Source: JASBRS01 sp964496495
GTDB taxonomy: Bacteria > Deinococcota > Deinococci > Deinococcales > Trueperaceae
NCBI GenBank assembly: GCA_964496495.1
Contig: CAZBZU010000010.1
Location: forward strand, 9,793-73,792
DNA length: 64,000 bases
Direction: 5' to 3'
How positions within the stretch are numbered: the first letter of the stretch is position 1; the number at the start of each line of letters is the position of its first letter. The notes below the pieces were generated by a model. It was not told where the DNA came from, ran no database searches, and saw only the letters and a list, made by a program, of their open reading frames with translations. Below, piece by piece: positions 1 through 8,156 of the stretch. Made by a program: the position numbers and the translations under genes.

Positions 1-206
1 TGGCGATGCTGGTGCGGGACCGGGACGTGGCCTTCGCGCTGGTGCTGGTGTGGGCCTTCTTCGGCATCGCCGTGGAGCAGCGGCACGAGCCGCTGGTGGC
101 GGTCGCGGCGCTGGTGGCCGCCGGCGTGGTGGCACTGGGCGTGCTGGCGACGCCGTTCGCTCGGTCGGCCGGTCGGCGGCCGCCGCGCCCTCCGGCCGCC
201 GGCTGA
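1..206 (+). CDS. C-terminal end of a membrane protein (truncated by window edge)
   Basis: The reading frame is open from the window edge to a TGA at 204-206, so only the last ~67 residues are seen. They form a hydrophobic segment (FALVLVWAFFGIAVEQ), a second one (LVAVAALVAAGVVALGVLA) and a basic, proline-rich tail. The RDRDVAFALVLVWAF pattern recalls the last helices of tryptophan-rich TspO-like membrane proteins, but this is recall from a fragment. The ATG at 6 is probably internal. Function cannot be assigned with confidence. Confidence 0.45.
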   Translation, partial: AMLVRDRDVAFALVLVWAFFGIAVEQRHEPLVAVAALVAAGVVALGVLATPFARSAGRRPPRPPAAG

Positions 207-224
207 GGCCCCTCCGAGCCGCGG

Positions 225-230
225 TATACT
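225..230 (+). promoter_or_regulatory. -10 box TATACT, leaderless start
   Basis: TATACT ends 9 nt before the GTG at 240. No Shine-Dalgarno lies between them. The spacing puts the transcript start within a few bases of the start codon. Confidence 0.55.
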
Positions 231-239
231 CGCCGCGAG

Positions 240-623
240 GTGAGCGAGGAACCGAAGCACAGCTACACCGCGCTGGAGATCGTGGAGGAGTTCTTCCCCG
301 CGACCTCGGCGCGGTTGCTGCCCAGGGAGCGCGCCTACAGGCTGGAGCGTGACGGCCACGGCGACGTCCGGGTGATGGACGCCTACGGGACCGAGCGCCT
401 GCGCATGACCCCGGTGGAGCGGTCGCGCTACGACGACGCGCACCTGTGCTGCGATCTGTGCCATACCAGCTCACCGCGCGAGGAGCTGCACATCATGCGC
501 TCGGAGGTCCCGGGCTCGTCGGGCCGGCGGTTCCGCTACCTGATGGCCTGCCGAGACACCGACGCCTGCGAGGCCCGGCGCCTGGACGACGCGCCGGTCG
601 AGCTGCTGTTGCGAACGGGCTGA
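240..623 (+). CDS. Zinc-finger protein with FBP-like treble clef
   Basis: A 127-residue soluble protein. The C-terminal half has a CDLCHT motif near residue 74 and a second pair in CRDTDAC near residue 105. The arrangement resembles the FBP domain of fibronectin-binding/EF-G-binding proteins, where CSLCHT...CADLAC ligates zinc. The N-terminal ~70 residues are charged and not recognised. The start is GTG at 240, chosen because TATACT sits just upstream and no ribosome-binding site exists. It stands alone between two unrelated same-strand genes. An EF-G or ribosome-associated role is a family inference only. Confidence 0.6.
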   Translation: MSEEPKHSYTALEIVEEFFPATSARLLPRERAYRLERDGHGDVRVMDAYGTERLRMTPVERSRYDDAHLCCDLCHTSSPREELHIMRSEVPGSSGRRFRYLMACRDTDACEARRLDDAPVELLLRTG

Positions 624-695
624 GCCCCCGGTCGAAGCTGGCGTGGGTCTCGCGCGGCACCTGACGGCGCCCGGAGACCGATGGGAGGGACGGCC

Positions 696-1814
696 ATGGC
701 CGATCACAGCGAGCAAGCCGGGGCGCGTCTCTCACGCGAGCGGCTGCTGGAGCACTGGCAGGACGAGGGCGACTCGGCCCACCTCTACGCCCGCCTCGCC
801 CGCCGCATGCGCGACGCGCAGGCGCGCGCCACCCTCGAGCGCCTGGCCAGGGACGAGCGCGGCCACCAGCGCGTCTTCGAGGAGCTGCTTGGCGAGTCTC
901 CGCGCTTCCGGGCGTCGTGGAGGACGCGCACCCTGCTGCTCGCCTCCCGCGTGCTCGGCGCGCGCCTGGTACTGGCCCTGGCCACCAACGAGGAGGGGCG
1001 GGAGGTGGAGCGCTTCCTGCGCGAGGCCGCCAATGGCATCGACGCGCCCTGGGTGCGCCGGCTGGCGCACGAGTCGGCGCAGCACGCGGGCGCCCTCGCC
1101 CGCTTGAGCGGCGGCGGCGGCGACCCCTGGCACCACATCGACTCGGGCGGCAGGCTGCGCAACGTGGTCTACGGCTTCAACGATGGGCTGACGGCCAACT
1201 TCGGCCTCATCGCCGGCATGCTGGGGGCCGCCATCCAGCGCGACGTCGTGCTGCTGAGCGGCTTCTCCGGCCTGCTCGCATCCTCGCTGTCGATGGCGGC
1301 GAGCGGCTACCTCGCTGCGCAGAGCCAGCGTGAGGTCGATCAGAACGAGATCAACACCCAGCGCGCGGAGCTGGTGCTGTTCCCCCAACGCGAGGAGGAC
1401 TACCTCACCGAGCTCTACGCCGGCAAGGGGCTCACGGACCAGGAGGCGCGCACGGCTGCCGGGAGGGTGATGGCCGACCCCGAGGTGGCGCTGCGCGAGC
1501 TGGCGCGCGAGAAGCTCAACATCAGCGAGGAGGCCGATCCGCCGTTGGTGGAGGGGGTCACCACCGGCCTGGCGACGGTCTTCGGCGCCGCCGTGCCGAT
1601 CGTGCCGTTCTTCTTCGGGGGCGGCCCGATTGCCGCCTGGAGCGCCTTCGCCGTCGCCATGGCGATGCACTTCGTGGTCGGAGCCGCCCGCAGCGTGTTC
1701 ACCGGCCGACCCTGGCTGCGCAGCGGCTTCGACATGTTCGTGGTGGGGCTGGGCGTGGCCGCCTTCGGCTACCTGCTGGGCTTCGTGCTGACCGGCGTCT
1801 TCTCGGGAGGCTGA
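696..1814 (+). CDS. mbfA: Membrane-bound ferritin-like/VIT1 fusion (MbfA-type iron exporter)
   Basis: A 372-residue protein with two domains. Residues ~15-135 are a rubrerythrin/ferritin-like helical bundle with carboxylate and histidine ligand candidates in HWQDEGDSAHLY and RDERGHQRVF. Residues ~150-372 are a VIT1/CCC1-type transporter, marked by RNVVYGFNDGLTANFGLIAG and several membrane helices. Known members (MbfA, Er-VIT1) sense or oxidise iron in the ferritin domain and export it, protecting against peroxide. The ATG at 696 is chosen because GGGAGGG lies 6 nt upstream; an in-frame start 15 nt earlier lacks this. It appears to be monocistronic. Confidence 0.88.
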   Translation: MADHSEQAGARLSRERLLEHWQDEGDSAHLYARLARRMRDAQARATLERLARDERGHQRVFEELLGESPRFRASWRTRTLLLASRVLGARLVLALATNEEGREVERFLREAANGIDAPWVRRLAHESAQHAGALARLSGGGGDPWHHIDSGGRLRNVVYGFNDGLTANFGLIAGMLGAAIQRDVVLLSGFSGLLASSLSMAASGYLAAQSQREVDQNEINTQRAELVLFPQREEDYLTELYAGKGLTDQEARTAAGRVMADPEVALRELAREKLNISEEADPPLVEGVTTGLATVFGAAVPIVPFFFGGGPIAAWSAFAVAMAMHFVVGAARSVFTGRPWLRSGFDMFVVGLGVAAFGYLLGFVLTGVFSGG

Positions 1815-1990
1815 GCGGAGCGGCACGGCCGCACCCGGGTCGCGCGCCGGCGGCTGCTACCCCTGAGGAGATGACCGTGCGGGCCCAGCTCCGCGAGGGC
1901 GGCGGGCCATGAGCGGCCGCCGCCGGACGCCGAGGAGCCGGAGGATGACGGCCCTGGCGCCGGGTAAGAGTGCCGTTAGCGGGCCGCTGC

Positions 1991-1996
1991 TACGCT
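1991..1996 (+). promoter_or_regulatory. -10 box TACGCT, leaderless start
   Basis: TACGCT ends exactly 6 nt before the ATG at 2003 with no Shine-Dalgarno, the same geometry seen at many other genes here. Confidence 0.5.
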
Positions 1997-2002
1997 TCCC
2001 GC

Positions 2003-2278
2003 ATGGCGGAAGGGTCCCGCTCCATCAAGCGCTTCTCGGACACGGAGCTGCAGGCGATGGTGACGCGCTACGAGCGCGCCCTGTTTGCCGGGACCTCGAC
2101 GCATCGCGACGTGGTGAAGCTGATCGCGGCGGAGAGGGAGCTCCTGCGGCGCGAGGCCAAGCGCATGCGGCAGACCGTGCGCGAGGAGCGAAGCGCTCGC
2201 ACCGCGAGCAGCTCTGAAGGGTGGCTGGCCGTATCGCCGGCGGCCCCCGGCAACCCCAAGACCCCCGAGGCCGTGTGA
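2003..2278 (+). CDS. Small basic helical protein, unknown
   Basis: A 91-residue protein I do not recognise. Residues ~8-65 look wholly helical and are rich in arginine, lysine and glutamate (AERELLRREAKRMRQ), which would suit a nucleic-acid-binding or coiled-coil protein. The tail is proline/alanine-rich and probably disordered. The start at 2003 follows the TACGCT box. An ATG 33 nt earlier would lie upstream of that box. The gene converges on the nuclease gene with only 8 nt between stop codons. Confidence 0.55.
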   Translation: MAEGSRSIKRFSDTELQAMVTRYERALFAGTSTHRDVVKLIAAERELLRREAKRMRQTVREERSARTASSSEGWLAVSPAAPGNPKTPEAV

Positions 2279-2286
2279 GGCTCCTT

Positions 2287-4026
2287 TCAGCGAGCGCTGC
2301 CCGGCATCTCCAGCCCTAGCAGCAACGGGTCGTGATCCGACGCCCGGTAGGGTGACGCGGCGGCAGCCGCGCCGCTGCCGTCGACGCCGCCCCAACCGCC
2401 CTGCGCCACCAGCGGAGACTCGTCGGCGTCGATGTGCCAGTAGCTGGCGCCGGCCAGGTGAGCTGCCAGCGAGGGGCTGAGGAAGGCATCGTCGAGCGTG
2501 CCCGCCTCGCCTCGGTAGACGTAGCTGTAGCGCCGGGCCGCCGCCACGGACGCGCCCGCGCTGCGGTACCCGGCACGCTCGACGATCCGCACCGGGGGCT
2601 CGGCCGCGTAGCTGTTGAGGTCGCCGGCGATGACCAGGTCGGGGCTGCCCACGGCCGTCGCCCTGGCGGCCGCGAAGTCGACCACGGCCTGCGCCTGCGC
2701 GCTGCGCCGCAGGTTCCAGCAGCCGTAGCCGCGGTCGACGTCGCCGGCGCTGGGACAGCCGCCCTTCGACTTCAGGTGCACCGCCACCAGCGTCAGGACG
2801 CGGCCGCCCGGCGCCCGGAAGCTGGCGGCGATGGGCGCACGCTCGAACAGCGCGGCGGGGTCGCTGGCGCTGGCGAGCAGCTCGAGCCTCGACGGCTTGT
2901 AGAGGATGGCCTGCTTGATGCGGTCGCTGCCGACGCCTGAGGGCGGGTCGGGCACGGCGGCGTAGACCTCGCTCCCGAGGCGCCGGTTGAGGGCAGCCAG
3001 TAGCGCGTTCTCGCTGGCCATGCCGCCGGACTCGATCTCCTCGAGCAGGAGCGCGTCGGCGTCGAGGCCGGCGAGCGCGCTCACGAGCCGGCCGAGCTGG
3101 CTGCGGTAGGCCTGCCGGGTGTCGGCGCCGCGCTCGCCCAGGGTGGTGAAGAAGTTGTGGGCGTTGAGGGTCGCCAGCCGCAGGTCGCCACCGACGTCTT
3201 CCGGGGCCGCAGGCCGGGGATTGCGCGGCAGCAGCCGCACCGGGCCGGTCGGCTCGAGGGCGTGGACGTTCGTCGCCACCGTGCTCACCACGGCGGTCAG
3301 GGGCGCCACGGCATCCCCGTCGCGCGGCAGCGCGCCGTCCGGCATGGTGTACGGCACCGGTCGCGGCCGGCGCGTGGTGCTGCCGTCGTCCAGCACGATC
3401 CGCCCGAGCGTGTCGACGCCGTGCCCGGCCGTGCCCTGGGTGGGGGCGAACAGCCGGCCGGCGGCGAGCGTCAGCTCGCCGTAGCGACCCAGGTCGTAGA
3501 CGTCGGTGATCGTGAGCGGCCTCGTGAGCCTCACCCGCATGCCCTCGAGCGCCTCCCAGCCGGCGTTTCCCAGCGGCAGCGCGACGGGCGTCGCCGGCGG
3601 CAGCGGTGCCGAGCCGCAGCGCAGCGGGGTGGCGTCGGCCGCCAGCTGCGTGAGGCTGCGGGTCTCCCGGACTCGGCCGCGTACCCGCAGCAGCTCGCCG
3701 ACGGGTGGCGCGGGCGAGCCGCCGGGAAGGGTGACGAACAGGCCATCGGAGGTGGCGGGGTCGCCGTCGCCGGCGGGATCCTGCAGGAAGAAGCCGCCGA
3801 GGCTGCCCTTTGCCATGAAGCTGGCCGTGACCACGCCCTCGACCGTCACCCGGCGGCCGGCGAGCGGGGACCGGGCCCCCGATCCCTGCACCGACGCGAT
3901 GGGCGTCACGTCCGTTGCCGGCGGGCAGGCTGCCAGCGCGGCCGCACCGAGCGCGAGGGCGAGAGGCACGACCAGCGCGGGCAGGGCGGATCGGGCGGCG
4001 GCGAGGGCGAGCGCGCTGCGGGCCAT
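2287..4026 (-). CDS. Secreted ExeM/NucH-type endonuclease (endonuclease/exonuclease/phosphatase fold)
   Basis: A 579-residue exported nuclease. The first ~35 residues are a signal peptide ending AALAAC, a plausible lipobox, so it may be a lipoprotein. Residues ~45-290 carry an OB-fold-like region (VTVEGVVTASF, GGFFLQDP), usual in extracellular ExeM/NucH nucleases. Residues ~300-575 are the catalytic fold: LRLATLNAHNFF, LLLEEIES (metal-binding Glu), HLKSKG, AGDLNSY, TLDDAFLS and SDHDPLLL (catalytic Asp-His). Length and order match the family. Likely role is extracellular nucleic-acid degradation for phosphate or carbon. The start follows a TAGACT box with only 5 nt between. Confidence 0.88.
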   Translation of the reverse strand: MARSALALAAARSALPALVVPLALALGAAALAACPPATDVTPIASVQGSGARSPLAGRRVTVEGVVTASFMAKGSLGGFFLQDPAGDGDPATSDGLFVTLPGGSPAPPVGELLRVRGRVRETRSLTQLAADATPLRCGSAPLPPATPVALPLGNAGWEALEGMRVRLTRPLTITDVYDLGRYGELTLAAGRLFAPTQGTAGHGVDTLGRIVLDDGSTTRRPRPVPYTMPDGALPRDGDAVAPLTAVVSTVATNVHALEPTGPVRLLPRNPRPAAPEDVGGDLRLATLNAHNFFTTLGERGADTRQAYRSQLGRLVSALAGLDADALLLEEIESGGMASENALLAALNRRLGSEVYAAVPDPPSGVGSDRIKQAILYKPSRLELLASASDPAALFERAPIAASFRAPGGRVLTLVAVHLKSKGGCPSAGDVDRGYGCWNLRRSAQAQAVVDFAAARATAVGSPDLVIAGDLNSYAAEPPVRIVERAGYRSAGASVAAARRYSYVYRGEAGTLDDAFLSPSLAAHLAGASYWHIDADESPLVAQGGWGGVDGSGAAAAASPYRASDHDPLLLGLEMPGSAR

Positions 4027-4031
4027 GGCGC

Positions 4032-4037
4032 AGTCTA
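4032..4037 (-). promoter_or_regulatory. -10 box TAGACT for the nuclease gene
   Basis: On the minus strand TAGACT ends 5 nt before the ATG at 4026. It forms a compact divergent pair with the plus-strand box at 4067-4072, leaving 51 bp between the two start codons. Confidence 0.5.
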
Positions 4038-4066
4038 CCGGCGCCGGCGGGGTGCAGCCGGGGCAG

Positions 4067-4072
4067 TACCCT
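4067..4072 (+). promoter_or_regulatory. -10 box TACCCT, leaderless start
   Basis: TACCCT ends 5 nt before the ATG at 4078, with no ribosome-binding site between them. Confidence 0.5.
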
Positions 4073-4077
4073 GGGAC

Positions 4078-4791
4078 ATGCCGATCCGCGACGACCTCAT
4101 CCTCCGCATGCTCGATTCCGTCGGGGCGGTGATCGCCAGGCTGATCACCGGGCGCGCGCCCGACGACCAGCCGGTCGCCGAGCGCGAGCTGGCGGCCGCC
4201 GACGTGCAGCTCACCGGCTCGGGTCGGGAGCTGGTGGGGCGGCTGTCGTCCGAGCAGCTGCTCGCCATCCTGGGGGCGCCCGCGAGCTTCAACCGCGAGC
4301 GCGGCTACGTGCTGGCACGCCTGCTCGAGGCGGATGCGCGGCTGAGCGAGGTCGAGGCCACGGCCGCCGGCGCAGACGCCGGGACGGCCGGCGACGAGCG
4401 GGTGGCCGCGCGCCGCCTGAAGGCGCTCGACCTCTACCTCGAGGCCGCCCGCGCCGGTCTGGACGAGGAGGATCTCGAGGAGCGCATCCGCGGGTTGGAG
4501 CAGGCCCTCGGGGGGCTCGAGCTGCCCGAGCCGAGCTTCTGGCGCGTCTTCGACCACAGGGCCGGCGTCGGCCGCTTCGCCGAGGCCGAGGACCTGTTGT
4601 TCGAAGGGATCGCGCGCTTCGGTGGGGGCGCGGAGCTGGCCGCCCGCGGGCGTGCCTTCTATCGCGAGCTGCAGGGCTTGCCGGACGAGTCGCTCGAAGC
4701 CGGCGAGCTGCCACGCGACGAGGTGGAGGAGGGGCGCACGGCGTTCGAGGCCGAGCTCGCCCGCGGTGCGCCGCGCGAGGCCCGTCCGTGA
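4078..4791 (+). CDS. Helical repeat protein, DUF6483-like
   Basis: A 237-residue, probably cytoplasmic protein made of acidic helices. The opening MPIRDDLILRMLDSVGAVIARLITG resembles the start of DUF6483 proteins (RDDYILR...). The remainder (RRLKALDLYLEAARAGLDEEDLEERI, AEAEDLLFEGIARFG) looks like TPR-type helical pairs. No enzyme motif is visible. Its stop overlaps the GTG of the next gene (GTGA), so the two are translationally coupled and likely cotranscribed. The DUF assignment is from memory of the N-terminal pattern. Confidence 0.65.
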   Translation: MPIRDDLILRMLDSVGAVIARLITGRAPDDQPVAERELAAADVQLTGSGRELVGRLSSEQLLAILGAPASFNRERGYVLARLLEADARLSEVEATAAGADAGTAGDERVAARRLKALDLYLEAARAGLDEEDLEERIRGLEQALGGLELPEPSFWRVFDHRAGVGRFAEAEDLLFEGIARFGGGAELAARGRAFYRELQGLPDESLEAGELPRDEVEEGRTAFEAELARGAPREARP

Positions 4792-5966
4792 GCCTGGGGC
4801 GCTTCGCCTCGCAGCGGGCGCGCGCCATGCCGGCCAGCATGTTCGCCACCATGGACGCCGCCAAGGCCAGGGCACGGGCCGAGGGGGTCGACGTGATCGA
4901 CCTCTCCATCGGCTCCTCCGATCTGCCGCCGCCGCCAGCGGCCGTCGCAGCGCTGCGGGCCACCGCCGACGACCCGCAGGCCTACGGCTACTGCTTGCAG
5001 GCCTGTACCCGGCCGCTGCGCGATGCCGTGGTGCGCTGGTTCCAGCGCCGCTACGACGCTCCTGCCCTCGACCCCGACGCCCACGTGCTACCCCTGATCG
5101 GTTCGCAGGAGGGGCTCGCCCACCTGCTGCTGGCGGTGGCCGACCCGGGCGACACGGTGCTGATGCCGGACCCGGCCTACCCGTCGTACTTCGGAGCGGC
5201 CGCGCTCGCCGGCGTGCGGCGCGTGAGCCTGCCGCTCACCGAGGCGACCGGCTTCCTGCCGGATCTGGAGGCGGTGACGGCGGCCGACGCCGAGGCCGCG
5301 CGCGCCATGGTGCTGAGCTACCCGAACAACCCGACCGCCGGCGTGGCGGACGAGGCCTTCTTCGATCGGGCCATCGCGTTCGCGCGGCGCCACCGGCTGC
5401 TGCTCATCCACGACTTCCCCTACGTCGATACCGTCTTCGGGGAGTACCGGGCACCCTCGCTGCTGGCGCGACCGGGCGGCTTGGAGGTAGGCATCGAGCT
5501 CTACTCCTGCTCCAAGAGCTTCCACCTGGCCGGCTTGCGCATGGGCTGGGCGGTAGGCCATCCGGAGGCGGTGGCGGCACTGGCGCGGGTGAAGGGCGCG
5601 GTCGACTTCAACCAGTACCTGGGGGCCCAGCGGGCGGCGATCGCCGCCCTCGAGCAACCGCCGGAGCGGCTGCGGGCCGACGCGGAGCGCTTCAGGGAGC
5701 GTCGCGACGCTCTGCTGGGCGCGCTCCACGACATGGGCTGGATGGCGCCCACGCCGCAGGCCAGCATGTACCTGTGGGCCCGCCTGCCGGCCGGCAGGCG
5801 CGACTCCCAGGCGTTCAGCCTCGACCTGGTGAAGCGGGCGGGCGTGGCGCTGGCGCCGGGCCGCGCCTTCGGCGAGTCGGGCGAGGGGCACGTGCGCTTC
5901 GCACTGGTGCAGGAGCCGCGGCGCCTGCGCGAGGCGGTGGCGCGGATCCGTCGTTCTCTGGACTGA
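4788..5966 (+). CDS. Class I/II PLP-dependent aminotransferase
   Basis: A 392-residue fold-type I aminotransferase. Visible motifs are IDLSIGSSDLPPP near the N-terminus, LMPDPAYPSY, SYPNNPTAG (substrate/PLP contacts), HDFPYVDTVF (the PLP-pyridine Asp region), SCSKSFHLAGLRMGW (Schiff-base Lys) and a C-terminal VRFAL arginine. The pattern is closest to LL-diaminopimelate or broad-specificity aspartate/alanine aminotransferases; specificity cannot be told. The GTG start at 4788 overlaps the previous stop by 4 nt. Coupling to an uncharacterised helical protein is unusual for an amino-acid enzyme. Confidence 0.85.
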   Translation: MSLGRFASQRARAMPASMFATMDAAKARARAEGVDVIDLSIGSSDLPPPPAAVAALRATADDPQAYGYCLQACTRPLRDAVVRWFQRRYDAPALDPDAHVLPLIGSQEGLAHLLLAVADPGDTVLMPDPAYPSYFGAAALAGVRRVSLPLTEATGFLPDLEAVTAADAEAARAMVLSYPNNPTAGVADEAFFDRAIAFARRHRLLLIHDFPYVDTVFGEYRAPSLLARPGGLEVGIELYSCSKSFHLAGLRMGWAVGHPEAVAALARVKGAVDFNQYLGAQRAAIAALEQPPERLRADAERFRERRDALLGALHDMGWMAPTPQASMYLWARLPAGRRDSQAFSLDLVKRAGVALAPGRAFGESGEGHVRFALVQEPRRLREAVARIRRSLD

Positions 5967-5974
5967 GCCGGGGC

Positions 5975-6643
5975 TCAGGCGTCGGTTCGGAGGTCGGCCG
6001 CCGGCGGCGCGCTCTCGCCGTCGCCCAGGCGGACGTCGTCGTCGCCCGCGCTGCCGCTGCCGCCGTCGCTGCCGCCGTCGCTGCCGTCGTCGCTGCCGTT
6101 GTCGTCGCCGCGGCGGTCCCTGCCGGCGGGCTGGCCACGTCCGGCCTCCCAGAAGCCGTGCAGGTTGACGGCGAGGTGGGCGGTCACGGCCGGCAGCAGG
6201 CTGCCGCTCGCCAGGGTCAGCCAGCCGAAGAGCAGGCCGGCGACGGCGACGAACAGCGGGTAGGCCCAAGCGCGTGGCGGCACGGGATGGAACAGGCCGA
6301 AGAGCAGCGCCTGCAGGAGCACGCCTACCAGCGGCAGCAGCGCGCCGCGGAAGAACAGCTCCTCGCCGCCGGCGGTCAGCAGCGCCAGCAGCGGCCACGC
6401 CCACAGCGGCAACGCCAGCGAGCGCAGGGCGTGCTCGGTGATCTGGCTGGCGTAGCGGAAGGAGGCGAGCCGGCGCTCCAGTAGCTGGGCCAGCCCCAGC
6501 AGCGCCGCTCCGACGGCCAGCCCCAGGGCGAGCTGCCAGCCGAACGCCAGGCGCGGCGTGTAGCTGCCGCCGCGCACAAGCAGCCACACCAGCCCGGCCA
6601 GGCCGATGACGAGGCTCGGGAGGAAGACCAGCGCACGGCGCAC
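5975..6643 (-). CDS. CPBP-family intramembrane metalloprotease with Asp/Gly/Ser tail
   Basis: A 222-residue membrane protein with about six hydrophobic helices. The three CPBP (Abi/Rce1-like) signatures are present: GGEELFFRG (EExxxR), FGLFHPV (FxxxH) and HLAVNL (HxxxN), the expected metal/catalytic residues. The last ~45 residues are a low-complexity Asp/Gly/Ser tail encoded by imperfect short tandem repeats (6046-6115). The substrate is unknown; relatives include CAAX processing and bacteriocin-immunity proteins. The GTG start follows TACACT by 6 nt. It converges on the aminotransferase gene with an 8-nt gap. Confidence 0.85.
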   Translation of the reverse strand: MRRALVFLPSLVIGLAGLVWLLVRGGSYTPRLAFGWQLALGLAVGAALLGLAQLLERRLASFRYASQITEHALRSLALPLWAWPLLALLTAGGEELFFRGALLPLVGVLLQALLFGLFHPVPPRAWAYPLFVAVAGLLFGWLTLASGSLLPAVTAHLAVNLHGFWEAGRGQPAGRDRRGDDNGSDDGSDGGSDGGSGSAGDDDVRLGDGESAPPAADLRTDA

Positions 6644-6649
6644 GACGCC

Positions 6650-6655
6650 AGTGTA
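6650..6655 (-). promoter_or_regulatory. -10 box TACACT, leaderless start
   Basis: TACACT on the minus strand ends exactly 6 nt before the GTG start at 6643. Confidence 0.5.
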
Positions 6656-6734
6656 TGCGGCCGCCGGCCGCCGGGAACGGCAGCGCCGGGCGCGGCGCCG
6701 CCGTCCGGGGCGCGACCCGCGCCGGCCGGCGTGC

Positions 6735-8066
6735 TCAGCCGTGCCACCCCTGCGCCTCGGCGTAACCGCGCAGCAGCGCCTCGGCTTGCTCGGGGGTGGC
6801 GATGTCGCCCACCGCCTCCGCCTCGCGGAGCAGCGCCAGCGCCTCGCCCACGCGGGGCCCCGGCGGGATGCCGAGCAGGAGCATCACCGCCTCGCCGTCC
6901 AGCAGCGGCGCCTTGGGGGGCGGCTCGTCGAGGATCGCCAACACGCGCGACAGAGCCAGGCGGTAGGCGTTGCGGTTGGCCTCGCTGGCGAGCGGTCCCC
7001 GCGCCGCCTCGCGATCGGCGATCATCAGCTTCAGCAGGTCGGGCAGGAGGACCCGGCGCCGGTGGACGAAGCGGCGCGCGGCCCGATCGTCACGGGGGAG
7101 CGGCAGCATGTGGTAGCGCACCAGCTCGGCGACCCGCCGGATGCGCTCGCGCGGCTCGCGCAAGCGGGTCAGGGCCGTTCCGGCCAGGTCCTGTCCCAGC
7201 CGGGCGTGGCCGTAGAAGTGCGTGCGGCCGTCCTCGCCGGTGCCGCGGGTGCCCGCCTTGCCGACATCGTGGAGGAGCGTCGCCCAGCGCAGGGCCAGAT
7301 CGGCCTCGGGGAAGCCCTGGAGCAGCTGGTTGAGCGCCTCCAGCGAGTGGTGGAGCACGTCGAGGTGGTGGTAGCCGCCCTGCTCGATGTCGCGGCAGGC
7401 GGTGAGCTCCGGCAGCACCAGCCTCAGCAGCCCCAACTCGTCGGCCAGCGCCAGGCCCCGGGCCGCCGCCGGGTGGGAGAGGAGCGCCCACAGCTCGTCG
7501 CGCGCCCGCTCCCAGGCGGGCAACGCCCGGGCGCCGCTCGACTGCTCCGCGGCCGCATGCGCCATGGCGCGCCTGGTGGCGGGCTCGAGCGTCAACGCCA
7601 GCACGGTCGCGAAGCGCACGCCGCGGAGCGGGCGCACCGGGTCGGCGGCCAGGGCGGCTTCCGAGGTCATGCGGAGCCGGCCGGAGCGCACGTCCTCGCG
7701 GCCCTTCAGCGGGTCGATGAGGCTGCCGTCGAGGGCCGCCGCCATGGCGTTGACGGTGAAGTCGCGCTGGCGCAGGTCGCTCTCCAGGTCGCTCGCGAGC
7801 GGCGTGAAGTCCAGGATGGTGGCGCCGGCCACCGCTCGCCAGTGACCGCGCTCGGCGTCCAGCGCGAAGGCGCTGCCGCCGGTGGCGGCGGCCAGGCGCC
7901 GGGCTTCGCTCTCGGGGTCGGGCACCAGCCAGTCGAGGTCGCGCGGGACGGTGCCCAGCAATGCGTCCCTGACCGCGCCGCCCACCAGGAAGCCGGCCGT
8001 GGGCAGCGGCGTAGACTGGGGCATGGCGATGCGCTCCGGACGCGTGTGGCGGCGCAGCCAGCCCAT
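6735..8066 (-). CDS. cca: tRNA nucleotidyltransferase / poly(A) polymerase with HD domain
   Basis: A 443-residue class II nucleotidyltransferase. The active-site loop GGAVRDALLG is followed by RDLDWLV (DxD metal ligands), and FTVNAMA lies ~70 residues on. An RNA/tRNA-binding helical region follows, and then an HD phosphohydrolase domain (WATLLHDVGK). The enzyme adds or repairs the CCA end of tRNAs; the HD domain gives phosphatase or phosphodiesterase activity in relatives. Start 8066 follows a TGTAAT box by 7 nt; a second ATG at 8024 would give a more usual N-terminus, so the start is uncertain. It is divergent from coaE. Confidence 0.85.
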   Translation of the reverse strand: MGWLRRHTRPERIAMPQSTPLPTAGFLVGGAVRDALLGTVPRDLDWLVPDPESEARRLAAATGGSAFALDAERGHWRAVAGATILDFTPLASDLESDLRQRDFTVNAMAAALDGSLIDPLKGREDVRSGRLRMTSEAALAADPVRPLRGVRFATVLALTLEPATRRAMAHAAAEQSSGARALPAWERARDELWALLSHPAAARGLALADELGLLRLVLPELTACRDIEQGGYHHLDVLHHSLEALNQLLQGFPEADLALRWATLLHDVGKAGTRGTGEDGRTHFYGHARLGQDLAGTALTRLREPRERIRRVAELVRYHMLPLPRDDRAARRFVHRRRVLLPDLLKLMIADREAARGPLASEANRNAYRLALSRVLAILDEPPPKAPLLDGEAVMLLLGIPPGPRVGEALALLREAEAVGDIATPEQAEALLRGYAEAQGWHG

Positions 8067-8073
8067 GCTTCCA

Positions 8074-8079
8074 ATTACA
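8074..8079 (-). promoter_or_regulatory. -10 box TGTAAT upstream of cca
   Basis: TGTAAT on the minus strand ends 7 nt before the ATG at 8066, supporting the longer cca start. Confidence 0.4.
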
Positions 8080-8156
8080 GCACGGCGCTCGCGGGCGTCC
8101 GGAGGTGGCGGCCGGGCCCGGCCGGAGCCGCGGCGGCGCGGCGCGGGGCGACGCGG

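Noticed and set aside
732..1826. Long open frame antisense to the VIT/ferritin gene, and similar long antisense frames opposite transketolase (10876-12717), beta-galactosidase and other genes
   Set aside because: Very high GC suppresses stop codons in all frames. These products are Arg/Ala/Gly/His-rich, lack motifs and lie opposite genes with intact family signatures.
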